Assembly (NCBI RefSeq): GCF_001625215.2
Contig: NC_030385.2
Span: 45,905,598-45,969,597 of the forward strand
Direction: 5' to 3'
Length of the DNA: 64,000 bases
DNA from: Daucus carota subsp. sativus
Lineage: Eukaryota > Streptophyta > Magnoliopsida > Apiales > Apiaceae
Within the stretch, counting starts at the first letter, position 1. Each line of letters opens with the position of its first letter. The position numbers and the translations under genes were made by a program. Positions 44,621-57,418 of the stretch are shown one piece after another. Under the pieces are notes generated by a model. It was not told the origin of the DNA and made no database searches. It saw only the letters and a list, made by a program, of their open reading frames with translations.

Positions 44621-45019
44621 ATGATAAATTGGTGGCTACATTTTTTCAAATTTTACAAGATGGTGTTAGACTTTAAAAATTACATAATGGTGGCCGGAAT
44701 TTACTTCTGTCTTTTAATAAGGTGGCGGCCGTGGACTTACGTTAATTTTCCTCCGTTAACCACAAAAAATAAAAAAAATAAATGACAAAATGATGGAAAT
44801 CCAGTCAACATTTTGTGAAATTTGGAAAACTAAAGGCACCACTTTGTCGTTTATTCCTTTATATTTTGAAGTTAGCGGAGGAAAATTAACAAAGATTCAC
44901 GGCCACCATCTTCTTAAAAAGCGGAAGTAAACTCCGGCCATCATTATGTAATTTTTAAAGTCTAACCACCATATTATAAAATTTAGAAATTTACGGCTAT
45001 CACCTTGTCATTTATTCTA
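44621..45019. mobile_element. Foldback or long-TIR element
   Basis: The arms 44621-44760 and about 44873-45019 are inverted copies with roughly 85 percent identity by eye. Shared blocks include ACTTTAAAAATTACATAATG, TTTACTTC and TTAATTTTCCTCCG. The spacer is about 110 bp. It is non-coding. Long arms without a transposase suit a MULE-derived or foldback MITE; the target duplication was not found. Confidence 0.65.
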
Positions 45020-45430
45020 AATTGTAACATCGTGTCACACATCGAGATCAATAGTGTAGACATCAGTTCAATTTTCAAGTATAAATATTGTTATCAATTG
45101 CATTAACAAATTACTAAAAGTATTGTATTTGGGTTGGCTTATTGCTGGATTTAAAATTTGAGATTTTTTAAAACGACTTGAGGTTTGATCCGAGCATTCG
45201 CTTATACTATTCAGTGCCAACTCTAGAAGTATTTATACTTATTTTCATATTAGAAGTTCAAAACTTGACCCGAATTTTGAAAAAAAACTCGAAAAATAAT
45301 CCAAATTATTAAATAAGTCCTTTCGACCCGTAAAATATAATCCTTTTGTATTGCAATTTTTCGATCCGAAAAAGTTGATCGATTGCCGAGATAGTAACGG
45401 GAGGCCTCCAGTAAAGAGGTGGCTAGCTAA

Positions 45431-45806
45431 GAGCAAGTCCAAGAGTGCCTCAAATTGATGTCCTAAGTTAAAATTTAGGGCATTTGTTCAAAAAGACTGC
45501 TCCAACAATGTCCTAGTGATGCCTTATATCACTAGGACAAATCTTTGAAGCCCTATTTTTGAGGCACTCTCTCTCCTTGCCCTATCCCATATTTTATAAT
45601 AAATTCCAATCAACACTCTCTTTCTCTCTCTACTTTATATTATATTTTAATGATGAAAATAAACTTTTAATAATAAAATATGAAACATATAGAGAAAATA
45701 AGGCACATTGTTGGAGTTGAAGTTAGTTGAATATGTCCTAAACTACTAGGACATAATTTTTTATATTATATTTAGGGCTTCAGCAAGGACACTGTTGGAC
45801 TTGCTC
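45431..45806. mobile_element. PIF/Harbinger-type MITE
   Basis: GAGCAAGTCCAAGAGTGCC at left is inverted at right as GACACTGTTGGACTTGCTC. TAA lies on both sides (45428-45430 and 45807-45809). It is 376 bp, AT-rich and non-coding. Confidence 0.82.
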
Positions 45807-45809
45807 TAA

Positions 45810-46373
45810 GTAATACAGAGGATCGGATGTTGGGACGGAGTAGTTGGAGATCTTCGTATATACATTTAAGCAAGCCACATGCAGATGTCTATTTCTTATT
45901 TAACGCTACTATTTGTTTGTAGAAAACTCTCGCTATCTGATTCATGTGCTTCCGTTATGCTTATTTTGGACCCCCGTTATCTTCTCCAACTGACCAAATA
46001 TATCTACACATGCTCGTCAAATCGTCACTAGTTGTGTTACATACCTGTCTGCACGAGTCCCCTCACCGTCACCTATCTTTATAAGAAATATAAGTTGCTG
46101 ATTTTTCGTATCGTGTTTGATGCGATTATCAAGCGTATGATGCATCACATTTGATGCTATTGTCATCCTGGACATGATACAAGTGTAATTTAATTTTACA
46201 TGTTTTCTAATAATCAGATATCGGATCAATTTACACACCTCGACTAATCAGGAAAATGACCAACACACATACTTACCAAACCGAACATGACATTCTACTT
46301 GTTTCCGCTAAATAAAATCCAACCTACACTCCTGTTAACCTCTGCCAAAAACAGTTATTTTATTATTTAGTGA

Positions 46374-46433
<60 letters not shown>

Positions 46434-46940
46434 TGATGCAGGAGTACTTGAAGAACAAGAGTCAACAGTGTAATTATGCCTCACGGTGGCATCGACAGTT
46501 AGTGTTTGGAATCTTGCTGCCCAGCTGGTCGGTTCTTTGCTCATGTACATGGAACTTTGACTACTCGGAGAGTAGAGTCAACCCTTTAGTCTCTACTGAG
46601 TTTTAACTCGCCGACAGTTCGCATTTTTTTCATTTTTCTACCCGGAGCTGGAAGCGCCAACGTTGCATCCATAAACAGATGTACAAACAAAAGCACACCA
46701 CACTCTTGTTATGATCTCGTTAAGCACAAAAAATCCGGAAAAAAAAAATTAGAAATCAGAATTAGTCAGTTGATCTGTTGCTTCATGCTTTATTGAAAAA
46801 TTTTCTTAATGAATCAAATAGTCAAATCAGAGTGTAATCGATAAAATATTTTTAAATATTAATTAAAAAATCTTCAATAGATTAAAAGATTTCAAAACAC
46901 GAAACCTAAACTACTAAAACTAGAAGCTTTGTTCAAAACT
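45810..46940. other. Intergenic stretch with AAT microsatellite
   Basis: No gene is seen. The AAT run at 46374-46432 is listed separately. Confidence 0.45.
46374..46432. repeat. AAT trinucleotide microsatellite
   Basis: About 20 uninterrupted AAT/ATA units. It is a likely length-variable marker. Confidence 0.95.
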
Positions 46941-46941
46941 A

Positions 46942-47060
46942 CTCTTTCTGTCTGAATTTATAAGTCTTTTTTGGAAAAAAAATATGTCCCAAAATACTTG
47001 TCTATTTTCTTAATATGCATGTTTTTTTCCAAAAGGACCAACAAAATGAGACGGAGGGAG
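46942..47060. mobile_element. Short Stowaway-type MITE
   Basis: The left end CTCTTTCTGTCTGAATTTAT and the right end AAAATGAGACGGAGGGAG are inverted with TA on both sides. It is only 119 bp and lies about 450 bp upstream of the ICR-type transcript. Confidence 0.65.
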
Positions 47061-49044
47061 TATTTAAAAGTTTCCCAAAGGACACAAAATTACACCAAAA
47101 TTATTTGAAAGTTAAACATTTTTAGTACATGCATGCTCTCTTATCCAAAAATTTCACAAAATATTTCAATTTTTTTAGCACAAAGTTTGACAAAAAAGGT
47201 TAATGCATGCTCTGTTATCCAAAAGTAGTTTGAAAAAGCAGAAAAGGACATTAAAGCTGGGTGGTTTTCAATGCATCTTGATATCGTCTATTTTTATATT
47301 TTATAATACTGCATTTAATTATTTATATTTAATTATTTTTCACTGTATAACGTTCAAAATTGCCATAGTATCTTGTCCACTTCTTCTCAGATTTTGTAGC
47401 AACAGTCATATCACATAAGCCCATTTTACCCACCTTTATTTTAAACACCTCTGTCTCTTCTGTTTATTAGGTGTATTATTCTAGTATGTCTGTGTCTATA
47501 TATGTATGTATGTGCTGCCACCCCATACAGCTTTAAGACAGAACTGCATTTTCTCTTCATCTTGATCAAGTTGGGTTTAAGTAATTATGCTGTCTCCTCC
47601 TAGTTTAAGGTAAGATCTGGGTTTTTTTTTCTTTTGAAATTTCTTGGTTTCTTGATGGTTTTGTGTGATATTTTGATGTTTTTTATGTTCTTGATCTGTT
47701 TGCATTTTGATATGGATTGAAATTTTGCATAGACTAGGTTTTCTGTGTTGGTAGATTTATGTGTGGTGTGCAGATTCAGAAAATAATTAAACAAATTTCT
47801 AAAATGAGAAATTTCAAGGAATTTTCTGTCAGAAGTGATGATGAATCTTTCACTATTTAATTTTTTTGGTAGACTGGTTTAGTCGAGTTCCGAAAGGTCT
47901 GCGTACATGTTAACCTCCTCTGCAGGAGCAAATGCAAGTGTGTTTGGTTTGTTATGGTTATCATGTAATAATCAGAGTTTGAAAGTCTACTGTTAGTAAA
48001 CATGTGTGTTTTGTTAACAGTATACTTTGCAGGCTGCAGCACTAATTTAAAATATGTTTAGGTGTTTTAACTAAATTTAAGCATACATTTTGATTTTGAA
48101 TTATGAAAGTGTTTAGTTTAAAATGTACTTATAATGTTTGCTTAAATTTGAATGAGTAATACCCTTTTGCTCTATATGAGATCCAGTGAGTATATATGGT
48201 TGTAATGAATGGGACTGCACATCCTTTTAAATGAACCCTAAAAAGAGGGCAAAGAGAGTACTTTTTAGTTTTTACACTGTTTGAGAAAGCATGCACACCA
48301 AGATCAATAAATTAATTTGGTTTCCAATGCTTTTGTTCTTGTTTCAAGGGAACCTCAAGGAATCCTCTGACAAGATAGTTCTATTTCCACTAAACCTGGC
48401 TTAATTAACTTTTTACTAGTATTATAATTAATAATTTTATAATTAATAATCGTCCTATTTACTATTTTTAATTATTTTCATTGATTTTCCTATGGTTAAT
48501 CTCTTTGTTGTACATATTGTTGAAACTTGGGATATTCAGTCTCCAAGGGAGCATCAAAAATCAGAATACCCTGTCGTATGAAGAAAATTGTAAGATGTTG
48601 GGACTAGCTCTCCGCCTAATAGGTTTTAAAAGTGGGATTTTAAGTTTGTTAGGGTAATTACAGTTGTGTTTTGTTTCACTTGCGAAGGCACGATTTCAAG
48701 ATCCTAATGAGTTGTGTTCTGATTTACGCCTGAATGTTGTCCTATGTAGTCATGTGTTACGAATTCTTCCACAGCCTTAACTATCTAATACAACCTTAAG
48801 ATACATCAATAGATTAGTAATGATAGCTATAAGATACATTATTATGCTGATTAAAGAATTGAAAGAAGTCATAAAGGGTGCTTAGCACGTAGTTAAAAAC
48901 ATGCTTTGTTAATGTTGGCTGTATTTCAATCTTATCAAACTATTATATGACATAATTTCTTGTCCCTCAACTTTTTTTTGTTGTTGCAGATTCTAAGCGT
49001 TTGAGATCTTTTTTTTATAGAATCGAATTGCATCCAAGAGACCA
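47061..49044 (+). promoter_or_regulatory. ICR promoter, split 5' UTR and leader intron
   Basis: A non-coding leader exon (start near 47500, end 47609 at AAG|GTAAGA) joins 48990 after TTGTTGCAG, across a 1.4-kb intron. The leader contains an ATG at 47587. Spliced, it reads MLSPPSLRF then stop, a 9-residue upstream frame that crosses the exon junction. Long leader introns in plants often raise expression; both ideas are inference. Confidence 0.55.
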
Positions 49045-50608
49045 ATGTCAAGATTAAGGTTAGATCTCTCTCTCTCTCTCTCTCTCTCGTTTACATAATT
49101 CATCTCCATTTCCGGGATGGGCAGAACCAAGATGTATTTGTTACTCATTCTTCCCAAGCCACATATATCATGATGCTTTGACAAACATTTCAAAAGAGTA
49201 GGCGAATGTTTTTCTTTGACATCTAGAATTATCACTGATTTACTCTCCTAACAATGATTGGCTGAGTTCATAAGAATTAAGAAAGATGCATGTTTCTTTC
49301 GTTGATTTTAGTATGTTGTCTCATCTGATGTTGACTGCAAAATAACAGTGTGTCGTGTGTATCTATATCCAATCTGATATTTTTGTGCGTAACAGGGCTT
49401 CAGAAGTTCCTCAAAAGAGCCCAAAGCTGGTGACTGATCGCAAAGTTCTATCTCATCAAGTGAAGGCATCATCTTTATCCTCTGATGGGAGTCCTAAGTT
49501 CAGGGATCGTCGGTCCCCAAGAGGTTCTCAGTCTGATCCTTTAAATCAAAAGAAATTGGGTACTCGTATTGCAGGCTTGCAATCTCAACTGGAGCAAGCA
49601 CAAGAGGAGCTGAAGTTGCTTAAAGATCAATTAGCCTCAGCCGAGGCTGCAAAGAAAGAAGCTCAGCAACAACTTGAGAATAAAACTACAAAACCGAAAA
49701 TAGAAGTACGAAATGAACAGGAGAAGAAGACAGCAAAGGTGAGGAAAGAAGCTCAACCAAAACTGCAGAAGAAGTCTGGAAAAGTAATCAGTCCGGAGTC
49801 TGAAAAAGTGCTGAAAGAGTATTCTCATCCTCGCGAAATCCAGGTATCCAAAAAAGTTGACCATCCTGTACATGAAGATGTTGGCGATGATCAACTGGAA
49901 ACTGATGTATTTGAAGTCCAAGTTGAAAAAGCAACTGTTGAAGCTAAACCTGAATTTAATCACACAACTGAAGAAAATGAGCTAAATTCTAAGTCTGTTT
50001 GTTTGACAACCGAATCACCTGTTCTTGAACCAGAGAACTCACAGATTGACGAAGTGGCTCTCAGGAATGGTGAGATAGTTTCACTGAAAGCCAGTTTGGA
50101 GCTGAAGGAGAAAGAACTGGAAGTTTTCTGCCAAAACAACGAAAACCTGAAAGTAAAGCTCGATCTTGCTTCCACGGAGGTATTGTCAGTTCAAGCAAAG
50201 GAAGAGGAAATGACATTGAGATTGAAGCAACTTACTGAAGAACTAGAAACAAGTAAGGGCACTGTAGCAAAATTAACTGAGAAGCTTGGAGCTGCAGAAG
50301 GAGCAAAAGAAACACTTGAAACAGAAATGAAGAAGCTCAGGGTGCAAACCGAGCAATGGAGGAAGGCAGCTGATGCTGCTGCAGCTGTCTTAGCAGGAGA
50401 CGCTGAAATGAATGGCAGAAGAATATCACAGAGGTGTGGATCGATGGATACACACTACTACGAGCCTGCAGTTGGTGGATATGCTGGTTTTGTAGGTTCG
50501 CCTGGCTTAGGCGGTAATGATTCAGACGATGGTTTTGGAAATGGAAAGAGGAAAGGCTCGAGTATTAGAATGTTCGGAGACCTGTGGAAAAAGAAGGGTC
50601 AGAAATGA
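49045..50608 (+). CDS. Interactor of constitutively active ROPs (ICR/RIP family)
   Basis: The coding part has two exons: 49045-49058, which supplies MSRL plus the first two bases of an Arg codon, and 49396-50608. Together they give 408 residues. The N-terminus ASEVPQKSPK is followed by a Ser/Pro/Arg-rich stretch and a first coiled coil with KKLGTRIAGLQSQLEQAQEE. A Lys/Glu-rich linker leads to a second coiled coil. The family C-terminus has QWRKAADAAAAVLAGDAEMN, a Gly-rich segment and the end GDLWKKKGQK, where the basic tail is needed for ROP binding in Arabidopsis ICR1/RIP1. ICR proteins are scaffolds that link active ROP GTPases to exocyst or microtubules at the plasma membrane. The closest subgroup is probably ICR2-ICR4. 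A leader exon ends at 47609, and the second leader segment starts at 48990. Confidence 0.92.
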
Positions 50609-51001
50609 TACCGGGACTGAAAATCGACTTTGAAAAGCTCATTCATGGTTATGCTGATAGCTATCTGTCTAGTCCATTGTCCAGGATTTAGATTCTGGAC
50701 CATTTTGAATGTCTTTGAATTTAATGAAAGCATTATGTACTTAAGCTGAATGAGTGTTATTAGTTTGCACTAGAACTTTAGCCTCATGCTAGAGGCTTTG
50801 TTGAACTTATCTTCTCATGTGTTAATATTGCAAATGATGGTTTCCTTTACTGCAGGTTTTGTTTACAGTAGTTTACATCTTTCATACAATTAAATTATGA
50901 AGGAAGTTCGTCAAAAAAAGAGAAAATTATAAAAGGAACAGCATATTAAATGCTCTGTGTTTGGAAATAAACTGCCGTCTGGAGATGGGAAAAATAAAAA
51001 A
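50609..51001. other. ICR 3' UTR and flank
   Basis: This is the 3' UTR, with a possible polyadenylation motif AATGAAA near 50723. Nothing else is seen before the tRNA. Confidence 0.5.
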
Positions 51002-51074
51002 TTCCGTTGCCGGGACTTGAACCCGGGTCTCTCGGGTGAGAGCCGAGTATCCTGACCAACTAGACTACAACGGA
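51002..51074 (-). tRNA. trnE-CTC: tRNA-Glu (CTC anticodon)
   Basis: On the minus strand the gene starts TCCGTTGTAGTCTAGTTGGT and ends CAACGGA plus discriminator A. The acceptor stem TCCGTTG/CAACGGA pairs fully. The anticodon stem CTCGG/CCGAG holds the loop CTCTCAC with anticodon CTC. The T arm reads CCCGGGTTCAAGTCCCGGC, containing the internal B box, and the A box falls in TAGTCTAGTTGG. A run of T for Pol III termination is expected past 51001 on the minus strand; the plus strand shows AAAAATAAAAAA there, which supplies it. Confidence 0.95.
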
Positions 51075-52080
51075 TTTCATGCTTCTTAAACATCTATATT
51101 TAACTAGTCTGTAAGAAGTCCAATTTTTTCTTAAACAACCCTTGTTTTGACCGTTAGCGGATTAAATGATTGAAGTGTTTTTACTAGTCCAATAAAAAAA
51201 ATTAATTTTGTATATAAATATTGGTCAATAATTATTTGGTTAGCTTTATTATATTTTAGGACATATAATAAAATTTGTTTCAACTATTTTATTCGTCTTA
51301 AATTAATTTTTTAAATCAAACTTTTATGCAATCCGTTAACTATTAAACACTAATCAGATGATTTAAACGGTAGGACTTCTAATCGCCGAAACTTTCGAAA
51401 TTTTATTGAACCTTTTGATTTTCACAACAGGATGCTGATCTCTCTAATTCTCGCTAATTATGTTTTTAAGCAATCAAATCGATAAGGTTTTTGATAAATA
51501 TTTTATATGTTATTGGAAAGTATTAGAAAATTATATCAACATAAAAAATATATATTATATTTTAAAATGTAATTTTCAACTTTAAAAAAATTATAAATAT
51601 TAATTCTAAAATTTTTACAAAAAATAAATTATTTTGACCTTTGAAGACAAATCAAAAGAAACATCCGTAAGGACCGTAACTCTGTGGCGTTCCATGTTGG
51701 GTGGCCCGTGGCCAGATGAGTCGTGGTGCTGCATTCTTCAGGATGGCCCGGTAACGTACTGCGTTGAGTTGTCCGTCGGTACGTCCCCGTGGCAAGTCTG
51801 ACAATTTTTCGGAAAGTGCTACATGAAAAATATTTATATATTTTTAATTTTTTTGCAAATTTTATAAAATTATAATAATATAATTATGTCAAAATTATTA
51901 AATGTAAAACTCGCATCTTTCGAGTAAATGCTTGTTCAGTTCTTGTGTGACTGTGAAAGGAAAACGAAAAATTTCTTATCAAAACAAAATTTCATTTCTA
52001 AATTTTATTCAAAAGATAAAACTCAAAAAATAATTTTAGGAATTACTGCTTTCACAGTTTTGCTACTTTAAAATATGCTT
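51075..52080. other. Intergenic stretch
   Basis: No gene is seen. A less AT-rich patch at about 51650-51800 (GGTGGCCCGTGGCCAGATGA) has no recognised function. Confidence 0.45.
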
Positions 52081-52921
52081 ATCTTCGCGTACATCCTTAT
52101 ACACTACTAACTCACGACCTATAATTTAGGAACAGATTAGAACACACGTGTCCAGTTTTTCTTTCATTTTTATTATCCATTAGACCTATAAAAATATAAG
52201 TGATATCAAAAACTTATGTATATACATTATTTCTTTATTAATGCAATTTTGTTTGGTTTTAAATCTTGTTTTTTTTATCACAAGACACTTAATCATATTT
52301 TCTATATTTCTATGAAAAAATAATATAATATATAAATGTGTTAAAAACATTTCTCAGATCAATATATCTATAAAATATATAATTTTTACTTGACATAGTT
52401 ATGTTCAAAAATAATTATACAAAAATTTAATATAATTTTATATCACACTGCATTCATTCTTTTGAATGAATAAAAATAAATTTTGTTTCAAATCATGCTA
52501 AAATTATTTATTTTAGAATAAATTTCTTTTCAAAAAATTATCATAATAAACATCATATTTACATAATAAAAATAAAATGCACGGCAAAGCATATAAATTA
52601 GGTTTTTATAAAAAATGAATGATATAATATTTAATATTTTATCACTCGCCTAAACAAATTTCATAATATAAGTTATTTTATAGATATATCAGGCTCATTA
52701 AATTATAAAAAAGTTATATAATAAAATTTAAATATGTGATCATAAAATAAATAAATAAAATAGAAAAAAAAAGATTTAGGTTATAGTTTTTGTAAGTATA
52801 TTTTTAATCTACAGTTAACCTGAAATGATAAAAAATCCTGAAGACTTAGACGTGGGTACAATTTAGAACTGTTCCTAAATTATAGGTAGTGAATTAGTAG
52901 TGCATAAGGATGTACGCGAAG
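52081..52921. mobile_element. Long-TIR non-autonomous element
   Basis: The left arm TCTTCGCGTACATCCTTATA continues through CCTATAATTTAGGAACAG. It is matched in inverted form by the right arm, which reads CTGTTCCTAAATTATAGG and ends GGATGTACGCGAAGAT. The arms are about 60 bp with a few mismatches. The interior is AT-rich and non-coding. The target duplication is unclear. Arm length suggests a MULE-type MITE. Confidence 0.7.
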
Positions 52922-55900
52922 ATTTATTGTATAAGTTATACCCGCGTAAAAAAAAAAAAAGGATCTTTTCACTTTAGCTTTATTTAAGGCGACTATTTCC
53001 ATATGGGCCGATTTGATTGTATTTCTTTACCCATGTATCCATTACGATGGTCACCAACTTATCTTTAGTATAGGCCCAGTAATGCAATTGGTGACTTGAA
53101 ATCTTGAAAGAAAAATAAAACACAGATTTCAAAGTCCGACAGAAAACCTCTGTCACAATTGTTTTCATATTCCCTCTCGAGTTTCGGCTCGTTTAACTTT
53201 TTATACGTAATTTTAATTTTAGATGCTTTGATCATATAATAGATATTAATATTTTTGTAAATTTTCTTTTCTAAATAAAAATATAACATAAATATTTTTA
53301 TTCAAAATTTTTTAAAATATTAATTTTAAATATATGATCAAACCTGTTAAAAAATACGTGTAAAAAATCAAATTCGTGTATAATGGAGCGAGTATTTAAT
53401 AATCACTCCACCTATAATAATGAACCTGACAAAAGCAAACTTTGATTAATCAATTGTTGCATGTGCCAGTTTGTCAGAGATTATATTTTTGATTAGTCAC
53501 TCCAAGACAGTGTAAGATTAGGGTGCCCGAAGCCCGAATTACTGGCTTATCTTATTTTTATAAAAATATTTAATTATATATATTATATTAAAATAGATAT
53601 TTTGAATTGAATAGCAAATATGAATATCTTTTTCTTATTGCTGTCTAATTTTAAAAAAATATATATATTTATATTTTTCTGAAAATATATTCGTATTTTA
53701 AGAAAAAATTTACCAGACCGGCCGTCTTGTAACTTTAATTATCATGTCATGTACCTGTAATGCCCCGACTAATTATGTACACTAATCTACCCTATTAAGG
53801 CATCATATGTAGCTTAAGAAAGGAAAGATTTGTTTGAGTGTTGATTTCTGTTTACTGGTGTCTGGTGGTTCGTAGGCGAGGCGAGGACAAATTAATAAAT
53901 TGTTCATTCATCCTCCCTTCTTTGGACATAGTTTAATATTATTTTTTTACCTTCGCCCCAATTTAAATTAGGAAATTTAATTTTGACAAATAATTTAAAA
54001 TTTATTGATCATTGATATCGGTAAATTATATTTAAGATATATCTTATATGTGTTTAGTCAATATATCTTAAATAGTGTATCCAAAATCAATGAACTAATC
54101 CAACGTGAGATGAAGAAATTAATTATTTTCAAATTTTAAACTATATACATATTTGGTCATTTAACTTTATATCTACTAATTAATTCTGACAGAAATATAT
54201 TAATCAATGACCTAATCTTTCATTAACATGAAAAGTCACTACAGCCTACAGGAAATGTGATAATACACCAGCATATACTGTAAGTATCAATTTCATTAAC
54301 TATATAGTTGGGCTAATCACCTATTACCTAAATTTAGTTGTCCCTTTCTGTCATTATCACCAACTTTTTGGATCAAATTAGTTTGAATCACATCAATATT
54401 AATACAGAGAATTTACTATCACTCTTTGAGTTATGCATGCATGAGCGAACATGTACTCGTAAATCTACAATAGATACGGTTACTTATGCAGAAACTTTTT
54501 TGCTTAATTTGCATGTTATACACACATAATCGATCACTAAAATCGTAAACAACACAATGATACATATGTTTAGCTATTTTTTCTGAAAGACTACACATAT
54601 ACTTACTATTCGATTGGGATATTAATTGATTGTTTTTAGTTTATGCATTTTAATAGATTGTATGGGATTTTGATTTTGTGCGGATTTTTGATAAAATGTG
54701 GCAGAGTTGATAGGATTTAGGTACAATGCTTCAAAATCTCATTGATTTTAGTGAGATTTCAAAAAACTTAAAATACACCGAAAAATGACACAATATCCAT
54801 TATTTTATGAAATGAAAAAAAATCCATCACCATTTGAATACCATCACATTTTAATGGATTTTAAACAATCTCAATTGAATACCATCTGATTTTAAAGCAT
54901 AATTTAAAATCCCAATTGAACACCACCAGATTTTGTAGCATAATTGAAAATCCCAATTAAATACCTCAAGATTTTAATGAATTTTTTAATGAGAATATAA
55001 GTGATTATAAAATGAAAATGAAAGTTCCACGATATGTTTCATATTGCAAATCACTAAAATCTTAAATAGTAATAATTGCTCATATTATTTAACTTTGTTA
55101 AATAATATTTTTAATAAATATGTGAATAATTACAAAATGAAAATGAAAGTTCCATGATTTTAGAAGTGAAAGATGAAGGCGAAGAATATATTAACATAAT
55201 TCTCTTTAATCAATTTAAGAATACATTTTTGATTTAGGAAAAAAGAGAATGAAATATTAATTAATCTTTTTATCACCATCAGGAAGCGGTAAGGAGGTTT
55301 TTTAACGAATATAATAAATATCTATTCTATATAATTTTAATTATTTTTTAGGGATATCATGACCGAACAACTTAAAATTTTATTTTTAATCATAAAATAG
55401 AGTAACTCTTTTTTCTTTTCTTTTTTCCAGGAAAAATAGAGTAACTCTTGAACTCAATGTAAAGGGTACATTTCTTGGTCCTACCTTAAAACTTCACAAC
55501 CAATGAAATCGTGCCACATAAGCAAGAAAGGGGTTACCCAGGAGCTAAATTTTGAAACGGGTGTTAAGACACAAAACCTTGTAAATCTCAAAGTGGGTGC
55601 CAAGTGTGAAGTGAAAGAGGGTTAGTGTCTGAAAGTTACTGTGTGTGAATGTGTGTTTTTTATTACTGTCAGTTTAATCAAAGAAACTGTTGGTACCTCA
55701 AGGAAGCAGGAGTTTCAAGTAACGTTGGGTATTCTTTTGATTTTGTTTTCTTGCAAAAAGGCATCATTTTTATTGTGTTTTATCTCTGCATTTGTATGTA
55801 TATCTGTGTGTATCTATGGGAAACCCGCCTCGAATTTCTGAATCTTGGCCTTTGAGTTCTTGATTTCATCTGGGGTTTTGCTTTTCATCATTTCTGTGTG

Positions 55901-57418
55901 ATAAAGGTTGGATTTTTAGTTTGTGGCTTTGGGGTTTTTTCATTTAAGTTCGTGGTGTTGGTGTTCCTCTTTTCTCTTTTTGTTTAATTTGGCTGATTTT
56001 TATGATTTTATTTGTTGCAGTTTAGGGCATTCTTGTACAACACAGCTGAAATTTGGGAAAGGACAACTTTTGCTGGATAAGTGGCTTTGATATAGTTATT
56101 TCGATTTGTAAGGGATCCTGTAACTCCCTTTTTTCGGTTTCTTGGGTTATATGTTTTGATGAATGTGTGCTATATTTCATTGTTGATTACTGTTATTTGT
56201 TTCTATATCTAAAGTATGAGTATTTTCGGGGATTTTGCACAGAAGAATGTAGTGGAATTGTGAAATTAATCGAACTGTTGAAAAGTGTATGCCAGAAAGA
56301 ACATACCTAAAAAGAAATGATTTTTTGTTGTAAATTAGAGTATATTTCACTACTGACATATCAAGATTCATAACCTGCTGAGTCATTATTAGTATCATTC
56401 GCAAAATACTAATTATCAAGCGCACAAAGTTCTTTGTAATCCAAGTGTCTTGATGTGTTTTTGTATATGCACACGTGTACATAACTTCAATTTGCGATGG
56501 CTCAAGCCCTAAATATTCAATGGACATGATTTTGTCCACAAATGGCTAGGTCTATATATTTGTTAAATCGTTGTGTGTATACTAGGGTTCTTTGTTATGG
56601 TATATATTTTTAGGTTATTTGACTTCACACAAGAGAAAAGCACGAAAATTAAATGTGTATTTTTATATTTTGATGATGCCCAATCCGTATCTAGGTGATT
56701 TTCTGCTATATTAGATTTGTATCCAGGACACTTGAAGTATTCTTCATCGACCCTTATTTTTTTTCTTGTCATGGCTGATTAATGTTGATTTTGCTATCTA
56801 ATAGATACCACATTATGCAAACAATTAGTATTGGAATGCTTTATGTGCAAGGATGTATACAATAGAGTGATAGTTGAAAAATTTGCAGTAACCACTAAGG
56901 AATACTCCTAATAAGGAGTGAGAGTGGAATGAATTTTGTTTCATTTTGTGGGTGTGGGTTCCTAATTTTCATTCATATGGTGCTCTAGTTCATACAATTA
57001 TAGCAAGAGCTTAATCCCAGTATCCCACTAATCTGGTCTGGCGATAAATGATCAATTATACCTATACATTAACCCTGGCACCTCTCTCATGTCACAGATT
57101 AATATCGTATACTTTGCATTCTTCATTCTTTTCTTTGTGTGAGGCTTTAAATCCCTGAGGTCCGGACTGATCAGTGGTGTTGAAATTGTTAGGACTGAAC
57201 TGATCAGAATTCTTGTTTTGAATTCTGGATGGCAAACATTATTTATCATTTTTTCTAACTTCAGTAATTTGGTTTTGTAGTCAGTGTTGCAGCACTTATA
57301 TTGAGCATGCTAATTTTTGCTAACCAGATGTGAATCTTAATGCTATGTGTAGGTAAGGAGGTTAGGTTGGGAAAGTGATTCAGAGTGGAATTTTGGACAT
57401 GAGTATGCTGGTGAGGAC
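52922..57418. other. AT-rich intergenic region and UBP leader
   Basis: About 4.5 kb. Bases 53170-53395 may be a decayed Stowaway-like element. Bases 54610-54985 have repeated ATTCAATTGGGATTTT-like modules in both orientations, probably an old MITE. From about 55600 the sequence takes on transcript character: a leader exon near 55620-55730, an acceptor TTGTTGCAG near 56020 and another acceptor TGTGTAG at 57352 suggest a 5' UTR split by introns ahead of the UBP start. No separate gene is supported. Confidence 0.4.

Noticed and set aside
46374-46550. Open frame with poly-Ile
   Set aside because: It is the AAT microsatellite read in frame.
50911-51093. Minus-strand open frame of 60 codons
   Set aside because: It overlaps the tRNA-Glu gene exactly; the tRNA structure explains the sequence.
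53170-53395. Possible further Stowaway-type MITE
   Set aside because: Only weak end similarity (ATTCCCTCTCGAG and GGAGCGAGTATT), too decayed to call as a separate feature.
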